NCBI GenBank assembly: GCA_964352905.1
Contig: CAYGTS010000055.1
Span: 1-15,529, forward strand
Length of the DNA stretch: 15,529 bases
Direction of reading: 5' to 3'
Origin: CAYGTS01 sp964352905
GTDB taxonomy: Bacteria > Pseudomonadota > Gammaproteobacteria > JAHCLG01
In this document: positions 1 through 6,637 of the stretch, in pieces
How the letters are laid out: every line of letters begins with the position of its first letter
How positions within the stretch are numbered: position 1 is the first letter of the stretch
Translations under genes and position numbers: made by a program
The notes under the pieces: generated by a model
Told to the model about the DNA's origin: nothing
What the model saw: only the letters and a program-made list of their open reading frames with translations
The model's database searches: none

Positions 1-183
1 ATTGCCGCGCTAGTGCGCTGAGGGCGCACTAGCTCGCAACGACGGATGGTTTCTCTGTCACCGCGTGTCGCTTCTAACTAATTTCAACGTTAGTTCGGTA
101 CGTTTTTCAGCCCCGGGATAATTGCTCGCAATGATGGAACTTCTATGGACCTAGTTTCTAATCGCTTTGGGTATAGGCTTTTT
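1..183. repeat. Composite GC-rich palindromic repeat, intergenic
   Basis: No gene is visible in the first 396 bases; this part holds repeats. A perfect 10-bp stem (9-18 with 24-33, 5-nt loop) sits inside arms reading ATTGCCGC and TCGCAACGAC. A second small palindrome (ATTGCTCGCAAT) lies at 121-132, and AACTAA/TTAGTT pair at 76-81 and 90-95. Bases 155-176 are a perfect reverse complement of 6212-6233, and weaker similarity continues for about 30 more bases. So 1-176 is an inverted, diverged relative of the repeat at 6212-6410. Both lie immediately left of a MITE-like element. The beginning is cut by the window edge. Confidence 0.6.
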
Positions 184-360
184 GTAACTATTTACCCTGT
201 AGATGGGAACGCCCATATTTGGGCTAAAAACGGCGAAAATCTTTTATCGAAATGCTCATGTATAACTCATACACTGCGCTTTCTCAAAAATATTTTCGTA
301 GTTGTTCACCAAATCTGAACGTTCTCGGTAAATTCACCTTCAAATTTACTGAATAGTTAC
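184..360 (+). mobile_element. MITE-like palindromic element, copy A (177 bp)
   Basis: The ends are a perfect 9-bp inverted repeat, GTAACTATT at the left and AATAGTTAC at the right. The interior matches copy B at 6457-6634: GGAACGCCCATATTTGGGC, then a long interrupted stem, then CCAAATCTGAACGTTCT. The middle (about 238-297) is essentially identical to copy B (6512-6571), while the right stem arm is diverged, so the hairpin is less perfect here. I see no direct repeat at its borders (GGCTTTTT against AATAAATC), so this copy is older, rearranged, or inserted next to another repeat. It lies 36 bp beyond the ackA stop codon. Confidence 0.72.
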
Positions 361-396
361 AATAAATCAACTAAAAATAACGGCTATTGAATTTGC

Positions 397-1569
397 TTAA
401 AGCGCTAAATGATCCAACACATGCCTGGCAATCATTAACGCCTCATCTGTTGCAATAACAGCAACAACAATATCACTGTTTTTTTCGCTAATAATGCCTG
501 CATTGGCGAGATTTGCTTTAGTGTTAATTTTTACACCTAAGAAATTTAAATAGCTACAAATTTTTTCCCGCACAATTGCAGCGTGCTCACCAATCCCTGC
601 AGTAAACACGATTGCATCACAACCTTTTAGGGCAACTGCTAATGAACCAACTTCTGTAGCTGCGCGATAACAAAATAAATCAACTGCTTGTTGCGCGCGT
701 GGCTCATCACTATTAATTAATTCACGCATATCATTGCTTATTTCAGAAACACCGAGTAAACCTGATTCGTTATACAGTAAATATTCAAGTTGTTGCGCCG
801 AATAATTTTTTTCTTGTAACAGGTACAACAAGACACCTGGATCAATGCGACCACAACGCGTGCCCATCATTAATCCATCTAGTGCCGTAAATCCCATCGA
901 AGTTGCAATACTTTTTCGCTGTTGCATGCCGCATAGGCTGGCACCATTACCCAGGTGCGCTACAATGACGCGTTTATTCGCTACTTCACCAAGAACTTGC
1001 TGCATCACCAAGGCAATATATTCATAAGAAATACCGTGAAAACCGTAGCGTAATATTCCTGCATTTGTTAAATCTGCAGGAATTGCGAAAAGCTTTGCAA
1101 GCTTAGCTTGGGTGCGATGAAACGTGGTATCAAAACAGGCAATTTGCGGCAAATCAGGATACCGTGTTTTAATAACCTTAATCGCTTCAAGATTGTGCGA
1201 TTGGTGCAGTGGTGCTAATGAATTAAGGCTGGCCATTTGTTGCATGGTTTGATCGGTTATTAACGTGGGTCCTACAAAAAACGTGCCACCGTGTACCACG
1301 CGATGCCCCACTGCTTGTAGCGTAATCGGCGGTGTTATTTTGCCAAGCCAATTAAAAAAAGCGTTTAAGCCAGATTCATGCCCTGGATCGGGCAGTGTTT
1401 CTTTTAGAATAGATTGATGCTTGTCATTAAATACTGTCATTAATGGCGAATGTGATAATTTTTCAATTTTACCATAATAAAGTAAAGTTACATCTGCTTG
1501 CGAAATAGCATAAAGCGAAAATTTAATACTAGATGAGCCCGAATTAATGGCTAATATAACATTATTCAT
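397..1569 (-). CDS. ackA: Acetate kinase
   Basis: Acetate kinase, cytosolic, interconverting acetate + ATP and acetyl-phosphate + ADP; with the upstream acyltransferase it forms the acetyl-CoA to acetate route. The 390 residues are normal for the family. Visible motifs: NSGSSSIKF at 9-17 (phosphate loop), GHRVVHGG at 88-95 with the substrate Arg90, FDTTFH at 146-151 with Asp147, FHG at 177-179, HLGNGASL at 205-212, GTRCGRIDPG at 236-245, TAGIGEHA at 323-330 and Glu375 near the end. I place the start at 1569 (MNNVILAINSGSS). An in-frame ATG 21 codons upstream lies within the preceding gene and adds residues with no family counterpart. The start codon overlaps the upstream stop (ATGAATAA), giving an 8-bp overlap that suggests translational coupling. 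Only a weak Shine-Dalgarno (CAGG) is seen. Confidence 0.96.
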   Translation of the reverse strand: MNNVILAINSGSSSIKFSLYAISQADVTLLYYGKIEKLSHSPLMTVFNDKHQSILKETLPDPGHESGLNAFFNWLGKITPPITLQAVGHRVVHGGTFFVGPTLITDQTMQQMASLNSLAPLHQSHNLEAIKVIKTRYPDLPQIACFDTTFHRTQAKLAKLFAIPADLTNAGILRYGFHGISYEYIALVMQQVLGEVANKRVIVAHLGNGASLCGMQQRKSIATSMGFTALDGLMMGTRCGRIDPGVLLYLLQEKNYSAQQLEYLLYNESGLLGVSEISNDMRELINSDEPRAQQAVDLFCYRAATEVGSLAVALKGCDAIVFTAGIGEHAAIVREKICSYLNFLGVKINTKANLANAGIISEKNSDIVVAVIATDEALMIARHVLDHLAL

Positions 1570-2959
1570 TGCTTGCAACCTGATTACGAACATATAGCAA
1601 GGCCATCGCGCAAGAGGCTTTACGTGATTCAATATCGCTGCTGCGGCTGGTTAAAATAATCGGCACGCAGGCACCCAAGACAATCCCAGCGGCTTCTACG
1701 CCAGCTAAAAAAGTCATTTGTTTATACAGCATATTACCGGATTCAAGATCAGGCACGATAAGAATATCGGCCTGCCCTGCTACTTGAGAATAAATTCCCT
1801 TTTCGTGTGCTGAAGCAAATGAAATTGCGTTATCAAAAGCCAGCGGGCCATCAACCAAGCCACCGGTGATTTGGCCGCGTTCTGCCATTTTGCATAATGC
1901 CGTGGCATCTAAGGTTGAAGGGATTTTTTCATTAACACTTTCAGTAGCAGATAAAATAGCCACTTTAGGCTTTCCCATCCCTAAACGGCAAAATAAATCA
2001 ATGGCATTTTGTACAATATCTTTTTTAGTTTTCAAATCAGGTTGAATATTGATCGCCGCATCTGTAATAAATAACGGCTTAAAATAATTCGGTGTTTCCA
2101 TTGAAAAAATATGACTCATGCGCCGCCCAGTACGTAACCCCTTTTCTTTATTAATAATAGGTAGCATTAATTCATCGGTGTGGATTTTGCCTTTCATGAT
2201 TGCTTCGGCTTTACCTGCCCTTACCATTTTAACAGCCATTTCTGCTGCTTCATGGCTGTGTTTGGTTGGGATTAATTCATAGCCTGAAATATCAAGGTGC
2301 GCATCTTTAGCTGCATTGTGAATTTTTTCAGCAGGTCCTACTAAAATGGGTATGATTAATTGCTCTTCAGCTGCTTCAATTGCACCTTGCAGGGATAGCA
2401 TATCAACAGGGTGAACGACGGCAGTTTTTAAGGGGATTAACTTATCTTTCATGTTGATTAATTGCTTATACCAACTATCGTTATTATCTGTGTTCGTGGT
2501 TTTTGGTTTTAACATTATTAGTTGCTTAAATGCAACAATAAACTTTTTATGCAATGCTGATTGTTGTTCTGTTGTTAATTCATTCTGATAATTTAACTTT
2601 GCCCATTGAAATAATTTGGCTGCATCAATAGGTGTTGTTTCAGCCAAATCATGAGCTGCAACATACTGCTCTGTCAAATGTTGCGTTCTTGGGAAAACAT
2701 GCACATGCAACTTAGGTTGTAACTCACCGAACATGCAGGTATAAATCTTGGCAGGTTTTATAATTTTTTCAACGATGGTGTAAGTGTTTTTCACCAGCAA
2801 CATAAATTCATTGTAAAGTGGCATTGATAAATCAGTTAACGATGTAATATTGTCTTTAATCGCAACAATAAAATAACCCGGCAGCGGGCATTCATTGCTG
2901 TGGTTAATCACAAAGTGATCATTTTCAAAGTAAGTTTGAGCAAGATGCTGAAAGTTCAT
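1562..2959 (-). CDS. HIT-like domain fused to phosphate acetyl/butyryltransferase
   Basis: Residues about 165-465 are a phosphate acyltransferase domain (acetyl-CoA or butyryl-CoA + Pi to acyl-phosphate + CoA). It carries KTAVVHPVD near 178-186, the MKGKIHTDELMLP and GLRTGRRMSHIF stretches, FITDAAIN, LDGPLAFDNAIS-like and AGQADILIVPDLESGNML. It is closest to the C-terminal half of the proteins annotated bifunctional enoyl-CoA hydratase/phosphate acetyltransferase. In those the N-terminus is a MaoC domain; here residues 1-~125 instead look like a HIT domain: PLPGYFIVAIKD at 25-36, a helix, then KLHVHVFPR at 83-91. The triad HxHxH reads K83-L-H85-V-H87, so the middle (nucleophile) and last His are kept and the first is Lys. 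A good Shine-Dalgarno (GAGGA) lies 6 nt before the ATG. It is first gene of an operon with ackA. Acyl preference is not readable from sequence. Confidence 0.9.
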   Translation of the reverse strand: MNFQHLAQTYFENDHFVINHSNECPLPGYFIVAIKDNITSLTDLSMPLYNEFMLLVKNTYTIVEKIIKPAKIYTCMFGELQPKLHVHVFPRTQHLTEQYVAAHDLAETTPIDAAKLFQWAKLNYQNELTTEQQSALHKKFIVAFKQLIMLKPKTTNTDNNDSWYKQLINMKDKLIPLKTAVVHPVDMLSLQGAIEAAEEQLIIPILVGPAEKIHNAAKDAHLDISGYELIPTKHSHEAAEMAVKMVRAGKAEAIMKGKIHTDELMLPIINKEKGLRTGRRMSHIFSMETPNYFKPLFITDAAINIQPDLKTKKDIVQNAIDLFCRLGMGKPKVAILSATESVNEKIPSTLDATALCKMAERGQITGGLVDGPLAFDNAISFASAHEKGIYSQVAGQADILIVPDLESGNMLYKQMTFLAGVEAAGIVLGACVPIILTSRSSDIESRKASCAMALLYVRNQVASNE

Positions 2960-3000
2960 AAAAAATCCTCAAGATACCTAAGAGCAGCTATCCTCGAATA

Positions 3001-3034
3001 GTAATACTATTTGTGGGGCATATCGACAAATAGT
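3001..3034 (-). promoter_or_regulatory. Dyad and possible promoter upstream of the acyltransferase-ackA operon
   Basis: A perfect 9-bp inverted repeat (ACTATTTGT at 3006-3014, ACAAATAGT at 3026-3034, 11-nt gap) sits in the divergent 185-bp region between the acyltransferase and the mutase. Read on the minus strand, TTGTCG (3024-3029) and TATTAC (3001-3006) are 17 nt apart and could serve as -35/-10 for the operon, with the dyad lying across them. The dyad is seen directly; the promoter and any regulator are inference. A TATGAT at 3094-3099 could be the -10 for the opposite gene. Confidence 0.4.
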
Positions 3035-3144
3035 TTGGAGTAGAGGTGAATCAAAGGGTTAACAAGCAAGTATGCGTTCGCAACAATTTACGGTATGATC
3101 GCGCATTATTGATCATCACTCAAATCACAAGGTAAAAAAAATCT

Positions 3145-4542
3145 ATGAGCAAGCACTATCAACTCACGCGCAATATTAATCCACAAATTTTCCGTGCCTA
3201 TGATATTCGTGGCGTGGTGGGTGAAACGCTGGATGAAGATGTTGTTTATAGCATTGCCAAAAGTATTGGTACGGAAGCGCTGGCAAAACAGCAACAACGA
3301 GTGGTGGTTGCGCGTGATGGCCGTTTATCCGGTCCTTCACTACAAACGGCTTTGATTCAAGGTTTGTTAGATTGTGGTTGTGATGTGATTGATATTGGTG
3401 CGGTGCCAAGTCCAGTCTTATATTTTGCAACGTATTTTTTGAAAACCACAACTGGTGTGATGCTAACCGGCAGTCATAATCCTACGAATTTTAATGGATT
3501 AAAAATGATGATTGCGGGTGAGACGCTCACTGATGAGCGCATTACACAATTATACGAACGTGTTCAAAAAAATGAACTTACACAAGGGCAAGGCAAGTTA
3601 ACCACGGCTGATGTGATTGGTGCTTATATTCAGCGTATTACGAGTGAAATAAAATTAGCGCGGCCACTTAAAGTAGTGATCGATTGTGGTAATGGGATCC
3701 CTGGCATGATTGCGCCGCAATTATTTACTGCTTTAGGTTGTGAAGTGATTAGCCTGTTTTGTGATGTTGATGGCAATTTCCCTAATCATCATCCCGATCC
3801 GAGTGTGCCAGAAAATTTACAAGACATTATTGCGCGCGTTAAACAAGAACAAGCGGATCTCGGTTTAGCCTTTGATGGTGATGGTGATCGCTTAGGCGTG
3901 GTCACCGAAACAGGTGAAATTATTTATCCTGATCGCCAAATGATGTTATTCAGTGAAAAAGTGTTACAAGCCAATCCGCATGCCAATATTGTATACGATG
4001 TTAAATGTTCACGCTTTCTAGGCGAAACAATTAAAAAAAATCACGGCAATCCGATCATGGCGCGTACAGGCCATTCAGTATTAAAAAAGAAAATGCTAGA
4101 AACCAATGCCCCACTTGCGGGTGAATTATCCGGTCATTTATTTTTCAATGATCGCTGGTATGGGTTTGATGATGGTTTATACACCGCTTGCCGTTTATTG
4201 GAAATTTTAGCCGATGAAAACATTACTGCGAGTGAACTCTTTAGTCGCTATCCTGTTGGTGTGACGACACCAGAATTTAAAATCAATATTGCAGAAAACG
4301 CCAAATTTTCTTTCATGCAACAATTTATTGCCAAGGCAAAATTTGAAAACGCCGAATTAATTACGATTGATGGGTTACGCATTGAATTTAAAGATGGTTG
4401 GGGATTATTGCGAGTTTCCAACACCACGCCCTGTTTAACTGCACGTTTTGAGGCAGATAATCCAGCTTCATTAAAGCGTATTCAAGCGGATTTGCATCAG
4501 CAAATTGCCAAGATTGATAGCAGTTTAGTCATACCGTTTTAG
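3145..4542 (+). CDS. algC: Phosphomannomutase/phosphoglucomutase
   Basis: Alpha-D-phosphohexomutase, cytosolic, interconverting hexose 6- and 1-phosphates (Man/Glc) to supply GDP-mannose or UDP-glucose for lipopolysaccharide and exopolysaccharide. The length of 465 residues matches Pseudomonas AlgC (about 463). Four domains are recognisable: FRAYDIRG at 16-23 and ARDGR at 56-60; the phosphoserine loop TGSHNP at 108-113 with Ser110; the metal loop DGDGDR at 244-249 with Asp244/246/248; the sugar-specificity loop GELSGH at 326-331; and the C-terminal phosphate site RVSNTTP at 423-429. All catalytic residues look intact. The start has AAGG about 12 nt upstream, slightly far. It is transcribed divergently from the acyltransferase-ackA operon and stands alone. 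The symbol reflects the bifunctional PMM/PGM class; ManB is an equally common name. Confidence 0.94.
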   Translation: MSKHYQLTRNINPQIFRAYDIRGVVGETLDEDVVYSIAKSIGTEALAKQQQRVVVARDGRLSGPSLQTALIQGLLDCGCDVIDIGAVPSPVLYFATYFLKTTTGVMLTGSHNPTNFNGLKMMIAGETLTDERITQLYERVQKNELTQGQGKLTTADVIGAYIQRITSEIKLARPLKVVIDCGNGIPGMIAPQLFTALGCEVISLFCDVDGNFPNHHPDPSVPENLQDIIARVKQEQADLGLAFDGDGDRLGVVTETGEIIYPDRQMMLFSEKVLQANPHANIVYDVKCSRFLGETIKKNHGNPIMARTGHSVLKKKMLETNAPLAGELSGHLFFNDRWYGFDDGLYTACRLLEILADENITASELFSRYPVGVTTPEFKINIAENAKFSFMQQFIAKAKFENAELITIDGLRIEFKDGWGLLRVSNTTPCLTARFEADNPASLKRIQADLHQQIAKIDSSLVIPF

Positions 4543-4574
4543 TTTTAAATCAATTAGTTAAGAAGATATTTTTT

Positions 4575-4703
4575 TATAATATGAACAAAATGTTAAATTT
4601 TTATAGTTTTTGTTCAACTTATAGCAACTTTATAAGTTGAACAAAAAGTCTAGGAATGCTATATTTTGTTCATAATATAACTGATTTATAAGTTGAACAA
4701 AAA
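4575..4703 (+). promoter_or_regulatory. Five-site operator-like array with embedded promoter
   Basis: Three copies of TATAAGTTGAACAAAAA lie here: 4607-4623 (minus orientation), 4631-4647 (plus) and 4687-4703 (plus). Two shorter relatives containing ATGAACAAAAT lie at 4575-4591 (plus) and 4663-4679 (minus). The first and second long copies form a perfect 17-bp inverted repeat with a 7-nt gap; the two short ones form a wider inverted pair round them. A promoter sits inside: TTGAAC (4637-4642), a 17-nt spacer ending in the extended TGC, then TATATT (4660-4665). The -35 lies within one site and the -10 touches another, a geometry that would let a bound protein block RNA polymerase. The copies and the promoter spacing are seen; repression, and autoregulation by the ATPase just downstream, are inference. 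Confidence 0.7.
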
Positions 4704-4721
4704 CTTAAACGAAGAGACGCG

Positions 4722-6188
4722 ATGAACCTCACTGGCCGCACGGCGGAATCTACATTATTACAGCAATTTTATGATTCACAATCACCTGAATTTTTAGCGC
4801 TGTATGGGCGCAGACGGGTAGGTAAAACTTTCCTGATTAGAGAGTTTTTTAAAACTAAAAAAGATTGCGTTTTCTTTAATGCCACAGGATCAAAAGATTC
4901 ACCCATACAAGAGCAGCTTAAGCATTTTATGGCGCAGCTAAGTGAGACGTTTTATAGTGGCACGGAACTAAAAGATAAAAAAAATTGGGATGGTGCCTTT
5001 GAGCAATTAACAAAAGCAATCAAAGAACAAGTTCCAGCACATAAAAAAGTGGTGTTATTTTTAGATGAGCTCCCTTGGATGGCAACGCGCCGTTCAAGGT
5101 TATTAGAAATGTTAGACTATTATTGGAATCAACATTGGTCACAAGATAAACGCATTAAACTGATTATTTGCGGATCATCGGCTTCATGGATTATAAAAAA
5201 AATTATCCATAATCATGGAGGCTTGCATAATCGTGTAACGCGTGAAATTCGTTTAGAACCGTTTAGCTTAGCGCAAATGAAAGAGTTCTTACAGGCAAAG
5301 AAAATTACGCTGACCGATCGTCAAATTTTGCAACTCTATATGGTGACAGGCGGTGTCCCTTTTTATTTAACCAAAATTGAAAAAGGGCTAAGTGCCACGC
5401 AAATTATAGAATCATTGGCTTTTTCTAAAACAGGTTTTTTCTTGAATGAATTTGATAAACTTTTCTCCTCACTATTTGATAACAGCGATGACTATATTAC
5501 CTTAGTAAAAATATTAGCGGAAAATCGTTACGGCATTGGCCAACGAAAACTACTCGAAAAACTCGGTAAAAAAGCTGTGGGTGCCAAAGGAACTAACATG
5601 TTAAATGATTTGGAGCAAACCGGTTTTATTATGAGTTTCAAGCCACTTTATCATGCTAAACGGGGAATTTATTATCGTCTTGTCGATGAATATACCTTGT
5701 TTTACTTGAAATGGATTGAGCCTATTAAATCAGGTTTTGCTAAAATGGCTCTAGATGCTAATTATTGGCAGGAAATAAAATCAACACCAGAATGGTATAG
5801 CTGGCAAGGTTATGCTTTCGAATTAGTGTGCTATAAGCACCTTAACAATATCCGTCGGGCATTAAAATTAAGCCCACGTGCTTTGCCAAGCACGTGGCGA
5901 TTTGTGCCAAAAAAAAGTTCAAAAAGCCGTGGTGCACAAATTGATTTGTTATTTGATAGATCAGATGATGCGATCACTTTATGTGAAATGAAATATACAG
6001 ATGAATCTTTTGGTATTACTAAAAAAGAAGTAGACGCTATTTTACAAAAAATAGCGGTTTTTAAAGAGCGCACAAAAACAAAAAAACAAATATTTTTGGC
6101 ATTAATTTCCGCTAATGGCGTTAAAAATCATTATTATGCTGAAGAGCTCATTAGTCAGGTTGTCACGTTAAATGATTTTTTTTCGTAA
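4722..6188 (+). CDS. AAA ATPase with C-terminal DUF234/PD-(D/E)XK-like region
   Basis: A 488-residue ATPase of the archaeal-type ATP-binding protein family. Walker A is GRRRVGKT at 29-36; Walker B is VVLFLDELPWM at 110-120 with Asp115/Glu116; CGSSASWI at 150-157 resembles the sensor region. Residues about 258-330 look like a winged helix (LLEKLG...LNDLEQTGFI). The C-terminal part has a PD-(D/E)XK nuclease-like pattern: Glu367, QIDLL at 406-410 (Asp408) and CEMKY at 421-425 (Glu422, Lys424), as in DUF234 proteins. The biological role of this family is not established. A GAAGAGA about 5 nt upstream is the likely ribosome site. The gene is solitary, follows the operator array above, and its TAA stop is formed by the left end of a repeat (GTAACTACTCACT from 6185), so its native tail may have been altered. 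Confidence 0.88.
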   Translation: MNLTGRTAESTLLQQFYDSQSPEFLALYGRRRVGKTFLIREFFKTKKDCVFFNATGSKDSPIQEQLKHFMAQLSETFYSGTELKDKKNWDGAFEQLTKAIKEQVPAHKKVVLFLDELPWMATRRSRLLEMLDYYWNQHWSQDKRIKLIICGSSASWIIKKIIHNHGGLHNRVTREIRLEPFSLAQMKEFLQAKKITLTDRQILQLYMVTGGVPFYLTKIEKGLSATQIIESLAFSKTGFFLNEFDKLFSSLFDNSDDYITLVKILAENRYGIGQRKLLEKLGKKAVGAKGTNMLNDLEQTGFIMSFKPLYHAKRGIYYRLVDEYTLFYLKWIEPIKSGFAKMALDANYWQEIKSTPEWYSWQGYAFELVCYKHLNNIRRALKLSPRALPSTWRFVPKKSSKSRGAQIDLLFDRSDDAITLCEMKYTDESFGITKKEVDAILQKIAVFKERTKTKKQIFLALISANGVKNHYYAEELISQVVTLNDFFS

Positions 6189-6200
6189 CTACTCACTTCA
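6185..6200 (+). mobile_element. Solo left end of the MITE-like family
   Basis: GTAACTACTCACT is identical to the left terminus of copy B (6457) and copy C (9373), then similarity stops. No matching right end (GTGAGCAGATAC-like) or duplicated flank of TTTTTTTC is found downstream. It is best read as a truncated or rearranged copy. Its second to fourth bases are the stop codon of the ATPase gene. Confidence 0.5.
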
Positions 6201-6211
6201 GTCACAATTAT

Positions 6212-6410
6212 CTATACCCAAAGCGATTAGAAAGTAGACTCTCTCTTTTCCATTATTGCGAACGCGAAGTGCGGCAGGGTTCGTGGCATTGAGTGAGATG
6301 TTAAAGGCGATGCTTTGCAGTGCATTGGAATCGATAGCTTGCACACTGACATTTGCACGATCGAAGATCCTTTCCCTGGATTGCCGCGCGCTTCGCGCTC
6401 GCAACGACAA
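6212..6410. repeat. Composite repeat with inverted GC-rich arms
   Basis: Bases 6212-6233 are the exact reverse complement of 155-176. Two GC-rich arms follow in opposite orientation: ATTGCGAACGCGAAGTGCGG at 6255-6274 and ATTGCCGCGCGCTTCGCGCT starting at 6380, about 100 bp apart. The arms are the same type as the palindrome at 1-46. The sequence between them shows no convincing gene; short open frames here cross the repeat and lack ribosome sites. CAATTAT precedes the unit at 6205-6211 and recurs at 6449-6455, which might be an insertion footprint. Together with the MITE ends this explains the 449-bp gap between the ATPase and the glycosyltransferase. Confidence 0.55.
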
Positions 6411-6456
6411 CCATAGGCAAAACGGCATTGCGGTTACTGCAATATAAACAATTATA

Positions 6457-6634
6457 GTAACTACTCACTCCGTAGCAGGGAACGCCCATATTTGGGCTAA
6501 AAACAGCGAAAATCTTTTATCGAAATGCTCATGTATAACTCATACACTGCGCTTTCTCAAAAATATTTTCGCTGTTTTTATCGCCAAATCTGAACGTTCT
6601 GGTAAATATAAAGCTAAAGGGGGTGAGCAGATAC
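6457..6634 (+). mobile_element. MITE-like palindromic element, copy B (178 bp, full length)
   Basis: A complete element: left end GTAACTACTCACTCCGTAGC, right end GCTAAAGGGGGTGAGCAGATAC-type sequence whose complement begins GTATCTGCTCACCCCC (11 of 14 terminal bases pair). It is flanked on both sides by CAATTATA (6449-6456 and 6635-6642), a perfect 8-bp target duplication. Further inward are GAACGCCCATATTTGG/CCAAATCTGAACGTTC (13 of 16 pairing) and a perfect 15-bp stem, AAAAACAGCGAAAAT (6499-6513) with its complement at 6565-6579. The whole unit can fold into one long hairpin. No open frame is present. The right-hand duplication contains the stop codon of the glycosyltransferase, so the insertion left that protein unchanged. 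Confidence 0.85.
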
Positions 6635-6637
6635 CAA

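Noticed and set aside
1570..1632. Longer acetate kinase with 21 extra N-terminal residues
   Set aside because: The extra codons lie inside the acyltransferase gene, and the family starts at MNNVILAINSGSS-type sequence; the start at 1569 is coupled to the upstream stop.
6198..6489. Three short open frames of 62-76 codons on both strands
   Set aside because: They run across the palindromic repeats, have no ribosome sites and show repeat-derived composition.
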